Shown: positions 1-11,786 of the stretch, one piece after another | Layout: each line of letters opens with the position of its first letter | Position numbering within the stretch: position 1 is the stretch's first letter | NCBI GenBank assembly: GCA_037447655.1 | Contig: JBBHKE010000450.1 | Coordinates: 19,928 to 83,927, forward strand | Direction: 5' to 3' | From: Zygnema cylindricum | Lineage: Eukaryota > Streptophyta > Zygnematophyceae > Zygnematales > Zygnemataceae | DNA: 64,000 bases | Translations under genes and position numbers: made by a program | Notes under the pieces: generated by a model | Database searches by the model: none | Told to the model about the DNA's origin: nothing | Seen by the model: the letters and a program-made list of their open reading frames with translations, nothing else

Positions 1-1756
1 TCTGGTGCCTTAACAAGATGCTTCACCACAAGCTACACTTCAAGTGGAAGGAACTACTACACATTCTGTACTAAATCAAATTACGGTTCAAACTAAACAG
101 AGAAATCAGAGGTTGCCGACAATCTCTACCTCAAAATTTCCGAGGGAAAGAGATATAGCAACCGCCTGCAAGTAAACTCTCACTTTATTTTTTCTGCAGC
201 TACAGAGGATCCTCTAACGATCAAGGAGGCCTTCTTATCACTTGAAAGAAATCAGTGGATCGAGGCGTCAAACGATTAAATAAAGTCTATTATGGAGGCA
301 CAGACATGGGAGCTGGTGGATCTTCCTACGGGCAAGAAAGCCATCAGCAGCTAATGGGTATTCAAGGTGAAGCCGAACCCGGAAAACACCATCGAAAGGT
401 ATAAGGCCAAACTATTGGCCAAAGGATATAATAAAAAAGAAGGTATTGACTTTGAGAAAACCTTCTCCCCAGTTGTTAGATTTCCCACTGTCAGAGTTTT
501 GCTAAGTCTAGCGGCTATAGAGAATTAGAAATACATCAAATGGATGTTAAAATTACTTTCTTGCATAGAAAGTTAGAAAAAACAATTTATATGAAACAAC
601 CTGAAATGTTTGTTGAAAAGGGAAAGGAAAATTAGTGTGTAAATTGATGAAATCTTTGTATGGGCTAAAACAATCCTCGTTTTAGTGGAATTTGAAGTTA
701 GATGAATTTTTGACTGGGCTAGGTTTTCAGAGAATTAGCTTAAGTCATTCTGTATATGTTCTACAAGGAGAGGATGGGGTAATTTACATTGCTGTATATG
801 TGGATCATCTATTATTAATAAGTAAGTCAATGGATGAAATAAACCGCATTAAAGCGGCTTTAAGGTCTAGGTTCGAGATGAAAGACCTCCGTGAGGCCAA
901 ATACATCTTAGGAATACAGGTAGAAAAAGACACAAACAAGAGGCTGATTATGTTGACTCAGAAAGAAGCAATAGGTAACATGCTAGAAAGATTTGAAATG
1001 AAAGATGTGAAAAGATGCGTAACTCCCATAGAATTTAGGCAGAAATTGGAAGGAATTGATACAGATTTAGGCATAATTGTTGGTGAGATTCTACAGATAG
1101 GGGAGGAAGAGTTTATGGCTTCAAAGCCATATAAACATGTAGTTAGAAGTCTTATATATTTTATGAATTGTATGAGACCCGACATTGCAGCAGCTGTAGG
1201 AATCTTCAGTAGAAGTCTGCAGAATCCTAAAAGGGCAGATTGGGAAGCAGGGAAAAGGGTGTTGAGATATCTTGCAGGTACTCAAAATCTCAAGCTTGTA
1301 CTCGAAGGAGGAGAGTTGAAAATACAGACGTGGAGCGATGCCAGCTATTGGGACATGGCAAGCCGGAAATCTACAACTGGTTTTGTACTTAAGATTGGAA
1401 ATGGAACTTGCTGTTGGAGTAGCAAATTAGAAAATGTTACAGCTCAATCCACAATGGAGTCTGAATATATGACAACATCTTCGGCCCTCAACGAGCTCCT
1501 ATAGGTCAAGTCTATTCTACAGGAACTTGGGTACATGCAAACAAACCCTCAGTCTATTTGGTATGACAACCAAGGAGCCATTGCCATTGCCTCTAACCCC
1601 AGCCATCATTTTAAAAGTAAACACATAGATGTTGGACTTCACTTTGCCAAGGAAAAAGTACTTGCAAAAGTCATTAAATTGTGTTACTTACCAAATGAGA
1701 AGATGGTGGCTGACATGTTAACAAAAGCCCTTCCTACTCTTAAGTTGCAGATTTGA
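1..1756 (+). pseudogene. Ty1/copia pol fragment (reverse transcriptase to RNase H), B family, decayed
   Basis: This is the 3' part of a copia-type polyprotein gene; its 5' part lies outside the window. From about 200 the translation follows the B-family polyprotein at 22530-26647: connection region, the RT start ([19 protein letters not shown]), and an RT core open from 692. Then come the copia RNase H landmarks [32 protein letters not shown] and CCWSSK, ending near ADMLTKALPTLK. The RT active site reads YVDH rather than YVDD, so an essential aspartate is lost. Several stops and frame changes interrupt 280-690 and 1502-1535. The polypurine-like stretch and LTR follow directly. It is a dead copy, and B family is assigned by similarity of both protein and LTR ends. 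Confidence 0.88.
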
Positions 1757-1806
1757 AGTGAAGCTGTTGGACTAAGTGAGTAACTGAGTCTAAAGATTTT
1801 GATGAG

Positions 1807-2911
1807 TGTTGAGATTTGAAATCTTTAGTTAGTAAATAGAGTAGACTTAAAATAGTTTATAAGAAGTGGTATACAAAACATACCTTTATTAGTGTTGCAG
1901 TAGGCAAAGTACAATAGAGTGTATTGTACCTCTACAAATTTTAGGGAGTGACGTTGACCGCGTCACTCAACAGACAATTGGAATCGCCAAATGAGATAGA
2001 CAGAATATGATCCGGATATCTCGGAAAATATATGGTACGACTACTTTTGGAGTCATTCATATATTTTGGAATTATATGGTACGGAATATTTTTATGATCA
2101 TTAAATAGAGACGTCCAGATATTTCGAAAGTGAATTATGATCATTAATTTAAAGACACGTCGACAGACGCGATTCACCTAAGACCACAATTATGATTGCC
2201 GTGGGACCGCAAACGACGAGGCGTGATTTACATGGGACCACAACGTGACGAGGCGTGATTCACGTGGGACCACAAGTGACGAAGCACTCAGGTGCCTCGT
2301 ATTACACTACGAGAGTCGGCTAGACTTTAGCGATCACAACGACTAAGCACCTGGAATATTTTTGTATCGTTCGTTATCTAAATATATTTGAATAACAGAG
2401 TTTTGTAGTTTGGTGTATTAAAATTTAATGTTTCATTATTTAGTTTGCTAGAAAATAATAATTAGGTCTTTGGAGCTACTCTAGGTACAGTAAAGTACAG
2501 GTTGGATACTTTGTCGTAAGCTAGGTGAAATTCTGTGACCTCCATTGGTCCACAAAATGTCAAGCTTATATGAAGCAGTAGATACACACTGTGAGTATAT
2601 ATTTTCGGACTTAGGAAAAACTGTATCATCCAGTTTTGGGATTATGACATTTTAAGGACAGTTTTTGGGAAACTTCCAAAAGTCATATCTTATGGTTTAC
2701 TTGGTCATTTGGGATGCAATTTTGGGAATTGTAATTTTACTCTACTTTGTATCATTGTGAGAAATTTGAGGCATGTTGGCCTTTTGAGTCATATTTTGTG
2801 TAAGCTGAAAGTTGGCGGTTGAGTAGGTGTTTGATTGCTTTTGCTGTTTAACATGTCTACTACCACTACTACTCTTGGTCTTCCTTCTGCAACTGTGGTT
2901 TTATAACAACA
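1807..2911 (+). repeat. 3' LTR of the B-family copia element
   Basis: The LTR starts TGTTGAG just after a purine-rich stretch at about 1790-1806 and ends TAACAACA, so it has TGTTG...CAACA ends like the two B LTRs at 21667 and 26592. The right edge is fixed because the A-family polyprotein starts immediately after it. Near its 3' end an ATG at 2853 opens a gag-like start (MSTTTTTLGLPSATVV), then a TAA, then the terminal CAACA in the phase used by the B element. About three degenerate copies of a roughly 33-bp unit (GACGAGGCGTGATT plus GTGGGACCACAA) lie at 2160-2290. The 5' TSD is outside the window. Confidence 0.72.
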
Positions 2912-4469
2912 AGAGGTTCCGGTGGAAGACAACCATTAATGAGGAGATGGCTTCGATTATGGCAGCGAATACGTGGGAATTGGTGGACTCTCCCCCTAAT
3001 AGGAAGCCAATCGGGTGTAAGTGGGTATTCAAATTTAAACTCAACACGGATAACACCATTGAGCGCTACAAGGCTCGGTTAGTGGCGAAGTGACTTATCC
3101 AGAAAGAGGGAATTGACTACGCAGAGAATTTTGCTCCGGTCATCAGGTTTCCTTATGTTCGGATACTTCTCAGTTTGGCAGCAGAAGACATGGAAGTGTG
3201 TCAGGTGGACATCAAGACGGCCTTCCTATATGGAGAGTTGGAAGAGGAGATATTTATGCGACATCCCAAAGGACTTCTGGAGCAAGAGGAGGAGAGCAAG
3301 GTATACCGATTAATCAAATCTTTGTATGGGCTAAAACAAGCGCCCCGGCAATAGAACAAGAAGCTCGATGAGTCTCTTACAGGTTTACGATATTTTCGGA
3401 TCAGCTCACATCACTCAATTTATTAATTTGAAGATGAGGAAGGAATTATTTTTATTGCAATTTATTTGATGGTTTGCTCGTTATATATAAATCTATGGAT
3501 AAAGTAAATAAGTTGAAAAGTGATCTAAGAGGAAGATTTGAGATGAAAGATACGGGAGAAGCAAGATATATTTGGGAATTCAGGTATAGAGAGAGACAGA
3601 GATAGAAAGATAATTATATTAACTCAAAAAAAGGCCATTGGAAACATATTAGAAAAATTCCACATGGACAAGGCTAATAGTTGAACACTCCTATGGAACA
3701 AAAGAAGGGAAGTGAGGTGAGTGTGGAAGCGGGAGTTATAATCTTGGATGATGAGATAGGACTGGAAGAGAAAAGGTTTATGCAGACCATCCCTTATAGA
3801 CAAGAAGTGGGCAGCCTAATATATTTCATGAATTGTACCTGTTCGGACATAGCCGCAGCAGTAGGAGTACTAAGTAGGAGTCTGAATGCTCCCACTAAGA
3901 AAGATTGGGAGGCAGCTAAGAGAGTCCTTAGATATCTCATAGGGACTAGAGATCTATGGTTGCATTTTAGTGGGAACAATACTGACATCACCACTTGGAG
4001 TGATGTCAGCTACGGGGATGCTCCTATGAGGAGATGCACGTCTGGGTATGTATTGTATGTCGGTAACAGGGTTTGCTGTTGGAGCAGCAAGCAGCAAAAG
4101 GCCATTGCTCAGTCCACCATGGAGGTTGAGTACATGGCCTCTTGCTCTGCTATAAAAGAATTAATGTGGGTCAAGTCCTTGCTAGGTGAACTTGGTCATC
4201 TTAAGAGTGGTGTTCAGAAAGTATTTTGTGAGAATCAGGCAGCTATTACCATTTCTGCCAATCGTAAGCACCATTTTAAAGCAAAACACATGGACATTAG
4301 ACTTAGCTTTGTTAGGGAGAAGGTAGAAGACAGAATAATCAGTTTAGAATATAGACCACATTGTGAAACGATAGCAGATATGATGACCAAATTGTGCCTT
4401 CCCCTAAGCTTAATTTTTGCAGGGAGACGTGTGGTCTGAAATTAAAAGGTGACTAGAAAATAAGGGGAG
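2912..4469 (+). pseudogene. Ty1/copia pol fragment (RT to RNase H), A family, interrupted copy
   Basis: The coding remnant begins inside the linker before RT (WKTTINEEMASIMAANTWEL), continues as RT ([34 protein letters not shown]) and ends as RNase H (ITTWSDVSYGDAP, CCWSSKQQKAIAQSTMEVEY, ENQAAITISANRKHHFKAKH, ADMMTK). It has in-frame stops at about 3091, 3352 and 3424. A short deletion near 3460-3480 removes the YVDD active site. It matches the minus-strand A-family copy at 18576-21661 through its whole length. Its 5' part is missing because the B-family LTR abuts it at 2911, which suggests that the B element inserted into this one. A purine tract, TAAGGGGAG, lies directly before the LTR. Confidence 0.87.
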
Positions 4470-5503
4470 TGTAGAAATTAATGGTTTTTTTTAGTATTTA
4501 TTAGGTCTAAATTAATTAGAGAAAAGAAGCTGAGGCAGTCTCTCTCTTCAGCTCCCACACTTGTCGCAGTCACGGAAAGTTTAAGAGGGTGATAGAGCCA
4601 TGGCTGCCTGTGCTATCTAGAGAGAGACGAGCAGATGGTTTAGTAGATTTACTAAAAGTGTACTTGACAGGCGCAGGATTTGATCGTGGTACCTACCGTT
4701 TGTGAAGCTAGCCGATAACTGTTAGCTTTATCGTACAAGTTTAGGATCGGTGCCGAGACATACAGGGTTTGACAGATATTTATACTGTGTCGCGTAAACA
4801 AATTCATTTAGTTGAAACTATAGACGTCACGCATGGATATAGTTTTGTAAAGTACAATTACGGTACAAAACCAAACAGGTAGCGCGCATTTTATTACGAA
4901 AATAAAACAAATATCGCGCAAGTATTTATGACGGCTACAATTGAAATCCGGTTTAATCGGACGGCCGCAAAGCATGCCGAGATCGAGGAATAGGTATTTG
5001 GCGGTTTGCGGTCGACGTTATATCAATTAACACGTGGCATAACCACATTGGATTACGGCATCTCCAAGGATTACAGAAACGAATCGAGATATGACATGTG
5101 TCGACTGGTTCGCCATGTCGTACAATGGCCGTACAAAAAGTACACCGGCACCAGTACCTTTTTGTACGATACAATATTTTGATTGGTGTTGTACTTCAGT
5201 AGATAGAGTTTTAGAGAGAGATAGAACTTAGAAAAATTGGTAGATAGGACCCTCTCTCCAGGAGAGCTCCTGTACAAAAGGTCAACTTTGACTCTTCATA
5301 ACTTACTGCTCAGGGGAGCAAATTCAAAGATTCTTTTTGCTATAGACTTAAGGGAGTCTTGCCTTTACAGGGGTGAAGGTGGTTAGAGTTTTTGTCTGCC
5401 AGGGTGGCAGTTATTCTTGCTGAAACACAAAGGGGTCAGGGTTATCCTAGAGGCTTCGTGTGAGCTGCCTACTTTGAGGACCTATGGAGGTCTCAGAGTT
5501 GCA
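4470..5503 (+). repeat. 3' LTR of A-family copia element
   Basis: The LTR starts TGTAGAAATTAATGG after the purine tract and ends GAGTTGCA. It matches the LTRs at 17621, 28533 and 51618 in the opposite orientation. The last 20 nt, ATGGAGGTCTCAGAGTTGCA, are an open start of the gag frame (MEVSEL). The minus strand of about 4672-4760 carries the tRNA-like segment described in the findings. A TA-rich stretch follows immediately, so no TSD can be read here. Confidence 0.85.
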
Positions 5504-6285
5504 TATATATATGTATATATAAATATATTTATATATAAATATATTCTTAAGTTATTGGGTGAATCCAGGGATCGGCCGAATTCACGTTTGTGTTCAGATT
5601 AAGTTTGATTCAGTTTGAATTTGTGTTTAAATTATTTATTATCTAGTTTAGGTGTGCATTAAGTCTTTGTTACCTATCGATGAACAATTGGTGTTTGTTA
5701 TGTAAGTATTAATTCGTGTCATTTGGAGATGTACAGTTGATTAGTCATTTAGTGCGTAGATTGTGTACGATGTTTAGGTCCAGCGCACGATTAAGTTTGG
5801 CTCACTTATGTTTTATTAGTCGCCCACTTTTGCTTCGGCGCCTTTGTCTTGTCATTGTGAGTGGAGTCACATTGAAGTTAGAGGAAAAAGTCGTGCAAAT
5901 TAAGTCTTCCTTTGAGCTCATATTTAAAGAGAAATCTGAGTCCAGGATTATAATACGCCTGATAGTAGATGCATCATGCGTGGAAAAAATGACGCATCAC
6001 AGTTAAGTGAGAAAAGAGTAGGGAATAAGTTAGTGAGAGAAGTGAAAGTAAGGGTGTGTGTGAGAAAAAGTGATGTGAGTAAGAAGAGTGAAAGTGAGAG
6101 TGAAAGTTTGTTAATTAGAAAGCCTTCGACTAAATAAAGTTACATTTGGTTGATGTAGGTTGTTGTGAGGTTGTGAGACTGTTTTGTTAAGCTTACATTG
6201 TGCATATTATTTCTGTCAGGTTTGTTTTGAGTTCATTTTTTTATCACACTATATATATATATGCATGCACATGTATGTACATATA
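5504..6285. other. Spacer without recognised gene, AT-rich
   Basis: It starts with a TATATAAATATAT-rich stretch (5503-5560) and ends with another AT repeat (6250-6285). Short open frames here show no codon pattern or motif that I recognise. Confidence 0.5.
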
Positions 6286-6290
6286 CATTC

Positions 6291-7265
6291 TGAAATTATG
6301 GGGGCTCCATAGCCGCCTTGAATGCATAACTCAACCTAAGCCTCTTAGATAGCCTAAATCCACATTAGTTTGACAAAGTATAGCTGCCACCCCAGCAAGC
6401 AATTATTCTTACCAACTTCTCCCTAGTGAAGGCATGGCTCCTTTGATTCGTAGCAAAAGAGCCACTAAAAACACTCAACCAAGCGGAAAGTTATGGATGT
6501 TCAAAGTCACCATCTTTATACAGATGCTCTTTGAGAGAGAGGGACTAGAAAAATTTCTAAGTTCCTAAATCCTACTCACAACCCCTATCTAGTAAATTAT
6601 CTACCAATAAGATAACTCTAACGTATAGTTTGTACATGGGACAATACATTAGTTGTGGTACGGTTTGTACGATTTCAGTACGACACCAATGAGGATGATA
6701 TACTTTACTTATTCGACCCCATGGTTTTCTCCGTCTCCCTCTGCCAACCTCTTGCGACCTGCCACGTGCCAATCTGTCGGCTCTTTGGCATAAGCTGCCA
6801 AAAGAGCCATTCGGGTATATTGGCGCCGACGCGGATAGTCCGCTCGTAATTTTCCAATCGATGTCGTCCTTTGATTTCGGCGGCGTGCAGAATGTTTTTT
6901 GCGGCCGTTTGTACTTTTTGGCTGTCTTACTTTTCCCATTCTGTGTTCACCATTTTGTAGGTTCGTCATTAAATGAAAATATGTGCGTATGAAATGTGTA
7001 TATATTTATCGAACCATGTATCAGTATCAACTTTTCTACGACTCAACGGATAAGGCAAACGCCTAAGCGAATTCCGTATGACCCATGATCAAATCATGAT
7101 CCGTCCGCAACGTTTGTGAAGTACTCTTTTTGTCTCTCTCTCTCCCTCTCTTTAGTTTGCACCTTGTGTGCTAAAGAGGCAGCCATGGTGGCTCTCGGCC
7201 TAACTTCTCATTCCTATCAAAAGTCTTGGAAATAAACGAGTGACCTGAGAATTACTTTTTCAGCA
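6291..7265 (-). repeat. Solo LTR, diverged A-related copia family
   Basis: Flanks carry a 5-bp TSD, CATTC (6286-6290 and 7266-7270). The + strand begins TG and ends CA. The layout follows the A-type LTRs in reverse: a leader-like block, the CTCACAACCCCTAT block, the CCTGCCACGTGCCAAT block, the tRNA-like segment (about 7030-7105) and a TCTCTCTC block before CAGCCATGG. Read in the LTR sense, ATGGAG starts 20 nt from the end, but an in-frame TAA follows. No internal element sequence adjoins, so this is a solo LTR left by recombination. Confidence 0.72.
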
Positions 7266-7270
7266 CATTC

Positions 7271-7760
7271 ATTACGAACATAATTTTGTAATAATTTTAA
7301 GCAACATTTGTAATGTAGAAAAGAATTTGAAAAAAAACACATAAAATTGTTGTTTTATTTTTTCTTTTAACATACCTTAAAACGAACGATTGAAAATTTC
7401 ATTTCAAGCAATAGACATTAATCGTTTTTTAGTTTTTTTATTTTATTTTACATCGCATAAAATATATTTCACAATTATACTATAGTAATTTAAAATTACT
7501 TCCGGTTCGCCACGCTCTCACGAAAGAAAATTGTGCCACAAAAAAGGTTCGCGCAAATATTGACATTTTTGTCTTTTATGTCTTGTTAGTACATAAGAAT
7601 ATGTTTATAGATCGTAGTAACATTAGAAGAAAATCCTACCATCAAAACCGCGATGGTAAAACCATGAAAGTACAAAACTTGATTGAAATGGAAAATTGTT
7701 CACTACCATTAAAAACTACAATTGGAAATCCCCAAAGTACGTACGAGACCTACAAAAGAT
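7271..7760. other. AT-rich spacer, nothing recognised
   Basis: I see only AT-rich sequence with short A/T runs and no open frame or repeat end that I can assign. Confidence 0.45.
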
Positions 7761-7768
7761 AAGCAACA

Positions 7769-8495
7769 CTAAGGGTGGCGTTCGTTCTGGAAAGTCTAAA
7801 ATTGTACTGCCAACTCTACCTTACGAGGTGTTATAACTTAGACGATGTTATATCGCGTAATGCTTGTAAACCATGTGTTCCAAATTATGTGGCAACACGT
7901 AAGTTATAATAAGATTTGGGAATCTTTGAAGATTTTTGACAACGACCAATTTTAACTCAAAATCTTCATTTGCGTTCCATGTACGTGCATACCAAGTCAC
8001 CGTACCACACCATTTGTTTACTTTCCAAACGCCTTATCTTCTACACCAACTCCTCTTTTAGGATTTCTTCTTTTCAAAATAAAAAGAACGTCACAAAAAA
8101 ATGTTACCAATAATAGTCTGATGAATGAGTGTTACGAGATAACTTTCCTATTTTCGGTTAGATTTTGAAAGGCACACATCATGCCTAAATTCTGAGACTT
8201 GTTCGTTGTACATCATGACACGTAGGTTAGTCGTTCAGCGTATTGCACCTTTTTTTCTTCTTTAGCTAACAACTGAACTCGTCGAGGTGGGTTGTCAACT
8301 TCAAATAAAATGAAGCAAATGCATAAGAAATAAGTATTCTAAGGTCATTTTTACCTCCAACATCTTCAAAGAGTATTTATAAGATTCTGTTTAATGTTAC
8401 TTACGTATAAAAACAAAATAAGCATTAAGGCTTGGTACAAGTAGGCACGAATTTTGCTAAATTACCCCACTTTTCGTTTGATGGCGTCACCCTAG
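7769..8495 (+). mobile_element. Family D non-autonomous DNA element, copy 1
   Basis: The ends are inverted: CTAAGGGTGGCGTTC at the left and GATGGCGTCACCCTAG at the right. Flanks AAGCAACA (7761-7768) and GAGCAAAA (8496-8503) agree at six of eight positions, compatible with a decayed hAT-type 8-bp duplication. The interior matches the copies at 31127-33323 and 50973-52783 (blocks GTAAACCATGTGTT, GTACCATGT, GACACGTAGGTTAGTCGT, TACCCCACTTTTCG). It has no coding capacity. Confidence 0.65.
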
Positions 8496-8794
8496 GAGCA
8501 AAAACAACAAAAAAAAAATGAAGAATAATAAACATCAAGACCAAACTACAAGAGCAATAAAACCCCCGCAGTATTAAAGTTTAAAAAAAAAAATGCGTCG
8601 GCAACCCATGGCCTAAAACAAGTCCACATAAAAGGTTTAATAACAAATATCATCAATGTACACAAGGTGGCATGGAGGTAAATCTCACAGTCCAGGACCA
8701 TCATTCACCACCATACTTTATCTGAGAATGGTCGATACTTGGGATTGTTGAAGGTCAACAACAATACTTTGGCGTTAAAAAGATAACATGAGAG

Positions 8795-9151
8795 TCAAGG
8801 AAGGGCTACCAAGTCCCTAACCTTAAGAAAACGTCGAGCCCAATCACGGATGATGTTGTCAAACGACGATTCCAAAGTCCCACCTATCTCCAAAGCAAAT
8901 GGTATGAAGTTGTCGGCTACGTCCCGGTGAGCGTAATCGCATTCTTTAGAGGCCATTACATCTTGAGCCGCAACACTAGAATGTAATGTTGCACGCATTA
9001 AAAATTGAAGTCTTGCAGAGGCGGCTGGAACTACATCCCCCAGTGTTCTCTTTGCACTTCCCAAAAGAACAAGACCAACCCCAAGGTCGTGTACTCCCCT
9101 AGATTGAAAACGTGGCAAGAGGATATGCAACACCTCACTCTTCATGTACAC
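8795..9151 (-). pseudogene. Unassigned 118-codon open frame, possible retroelement remnant
   Basis: This open frame of 118 codons has balanced, globular-looking composition, unlike the surrounding AT-rich DNA. The stretch AQDVMASKECDYAHRDV followed by FIPFALEIGGTLESSFDN resembles in general form the C-terminal tail seen in some repeated reverse-transcriptase-like ORFs (a charged block, a tyrosine, then F-x-P-F-A-x-E-x-x-G). I cannot place it with certainty. No intron, promoter or neighbouring domain is visible, and the solo LTR insertion begins 46 bp beyond its start codon. It may equally be a chance frame. Confidence 0.25.
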
Positions 9152-9196
9152 TGCTTTACTACGTACTTAGGCAATTTCATCCTGAACCGTATCATG

Positions 9197-10211
9197 TGCA
9201 ATTCTGTGTCCTCCATTGGACACATAATTCAAAAAGTCTCTAGATAGCTTTTGACTAACCCTTCTTCAACTAGAAACGTTGCTACCCAAGCAAGCAAATA
9301 GACTATCTCACTGCACCCATGTGCAGTGTGGACTCCCTTGAGTCCGCAGCAAGAAGAATCAATTAAAACGCCCAACCAGGTGATTAACTTTTCAAGTGGC
9401 AAAGATGCCAATTTTTATACAAGCTCACTGGGAGAGAGGCGGCTACCTCCTCAATCCTCTAAGTCCTAAACCCCTCTCACAACCCCTATCTATTGATGTA
9501 TGAACAAATCAGAGAACTGTACAATACAGAGAGGTACTATGGTCGATGTCCTTTCTGTACAGCCTGTGTACGATAGGGCCATGGAGTAGACATTTGTCTC
9601 CTCCACACTTGTTCCCATGCTCCCCTAGATTCCCGCTTTCCAGTTCTATTGTGCCATGTGGCGCCAGGTCATGTCACGACCAAAAACCACCAAAGTGGTT
9701 ATTCCGGGGTCTCGACAATGATGCGTGCCGTCAAATGTAAACCGGCTTTTAATATTAGCCGTTAAAACAAATGTTTGGTACATTTAATTTGTGTGGGGTT
9801 TTGTTCGCACTATATTACAACGAGTCCCTATGCTTGTTATCTCTAATTTCGTTAACCAGATTAAGGTTCCTTAGCAATGTCTTCATAAAAATTAATCCTT
9901 ATATACTCTTATGAACTTCTACGACAGACCGGTTAGAGCTGACGGCTACGCCTTGCTCTGCCGGTTGAAGGTTTGAATCCTGTCGGACTTAACCTTTTCG
10001 TTAAGAGTGACTTATATCACTCTACAGTTGTTCCAGTGTAGCTAAGGCAGCCATGGCTCCACCACTCTCTCTCACCTTCAGTGACTACAAGTAGTATGGG
10101 GGCTAGAGAGAGATGGTGGAGGCAGACTGCATGCGCTTTCACTTAATCCCTGCGCTTTCACTTAATCTATTCAGACCTGAAAAATACCCTCTAAATCTAT
10201 TAATTTCAACA
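9197..10211 (-). repeat. Solo LTR, A-related copia subfamily
   Basis: A perfect 5-bp TSD, TCATG, flanks it (9192-9196 and 10212-10216). The + strand starts TGCAATTCTGTG and ends ATTTCAACA. In LTR sense its last 20 nt are ATGGAGGACACAGAATTGCA, an open gag start with residues different from the A family. A tRNA-like segment on the + strand (9922-9985) has the best B box in the window, GGTTTGAATCC at 9970-9980, and possible closing stems CGACAG/CTGTCG. Confidence 0.85.
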
Positions 10212-10216
10212 TCATG

Positions 10217-10625
10217 TATTGTTGTGCGCTCCCCACCCTGTGAACAACAGAGCAAATGGAGGCCATGCTCATCGATATGTTGGTCATAAATGTAACAAGG
10301 TTTACCTAAAGAGATGAGTGTGGCAAGCAAATTGGTAAGCAGAGTGTAGAAGGAAATTTTTAAGAAGATCAACATAGTGAGGAAAATATAGGAGTAGCGA
10401 CGAGCCAAGCCCTAATACCTTGTCTTAAATAAGAGCCAAATCAAGCTTGCGCTTCATCCATAGGCAGATCCCTAAAAAGGATCATGAAGTCAGCAACTAC
10501 CTTATCAGTGATATGTTGCTGCACCCTAGAAAATTTGTTGGTGGTGAGGGAAAAAAATGGAGGAACAACATTTTGGGCTTCAACAAGCAAAACTAAACGA
10601 GTAGAAAATAATGATTGTTGAAATG
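10217..10625. other. Spacer, nothing recognised
   Basis: No domain, repeat end or RNA gene could be identified. The minus-strand open frame that crosses into the solo LTR is not credible as a gene. Confidence 0.4.
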
Positions 10626-10633
10626 ATAATGAG

Positions 10634-11091
10634 TAGTGTTGTGTATCGGTAAGAATTTGCCGATAACCGATATGGGCATTTTTTCGGGTAGTTGATAATC
10701 GATATATCGGTATGGAGATATATGTACGGTCCGTACAGATAAACGTACGGCCAGTTCACTCAACTGTACTTGTTATTCCCCTGACGCCCTACTCACAATC
10801 CCTATCTTCAGAGGTGCCTACCAATCAGATCATTTGTACAAGCCAAAAGTACATTAGCCGGCATAAAATATGTACGGCTTTAGTACGGCTCCAGTTAAAA
10901 CGACGTACCTTTCACATTCGACGCCATGGCTTTGTCCTTTTTTTCCTTGGGATCCATTGGAAACCTGCCACGTGTACTCCTGACAGAAAGTACAGAAAGT
11001 ACAAATATATCGATAACTCTAACCGTTCGATAACCGACAACTATCGGTATCGGTGTTATCTCGATAATTTTTTTACCGATACACAGCACTA
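10634..11091 (+). mobile_element. Family C (TAGTGTTG) non-autonomous hAT-type element, copy 1
   Basis: A perfect 8-bp TSD, ATAATGAG, flanks it (10626-10633 and 11092-11099). Its ends are inverted: TAGTGTTGTGTATCGGTAA and TTACCGATACACAGCACTA. The 458-bp interior starts and ends with GATAACCGATAT-type sequence. Between them it carries a block similar to the solo LTR at 6291-7265 (CTCACAATCCCTAT, ACCAATCAGATCATTTGTACA, CCTGCCACGTG). It is an internally deleted relative of the copy at 60289-62138. The 8-bp TSD points to a hAT-type transposase acting in trans. Confidence 0.85.
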
Positions 11092-11099
11092 ATAATGAG

Positions 11100-11778
11100 C
11101 CTTCGTCGACAATACAGTCTCATGGGCCAAGATAGGACTATCGTCCACCACAAACCTTAAACTAATGACGGATGCTACCACAACCTCGAATTAATGATGG
11201 ATGTCACGAGAGCTCGATTACCCAAATAAACGGTTGGTGCTATGGTGGCAAGAGGACATAAAAGAAGACCTCGAAAGGAGTCGAGTAAAGTAGGGTTATG
11301 AGGAGCAAGGATCCATTTTAGACAAAAGTGTGTATGTGAAAATTGCGGTTGGCAACTCGATAAGCCCAAATTTGTGTGAAAAGTCCTCATACAACATCAC
11401 TAAAATCTTGTGTGGTGTGAATTGGTTGCGAACCTACCAAAAATTTATGTGTGACTCCATTTGACGCACCGAAATTTGATCAATTGATAAGAGATACAAA
11501 AACAAAAAATAGCAATGGCGAGAGATTTTGTAGGGTTTACATTTGTAGTCTGTCGATCTTTTAATCATAAATTTAGAAATTGTTTTGTAATATACTGCTA
11601 TAATATGGACTTTGTAGAAAGAGTCCTACGCTTATGGTTCTATGATGTGTGGTTATAAAATTGTGCATTTGGACTAAAGTTCTTGCTCACCAAAGTACTG
11701 ACCCGATTCTAATACAAGGCATGGCATACTAAAAACCGTACAAACTATTAATACGATGCAGGATATAGTATTTATTTA
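11100..11778. other. Spacer, nothing recognised
   Basis: Low-copy-looking sequence with a weak internal duplication (AAACTAATGACGGATG / CGAATTAATGATGGATG near 11158-11200). No gene is supported. Confidence 0.4.
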
Positions 11779-11786
11779 TAGTGATA

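Noticed and set aside
2530-2565. ATTCTGTGACCTCCATTGGTCC inside the B LTR, resembling the reversed end of an A-type LTR
   Set aside because: Similarity covers only about 20 bp, with no extension on either side and no TSD. It may be chance or a tiny remnant.
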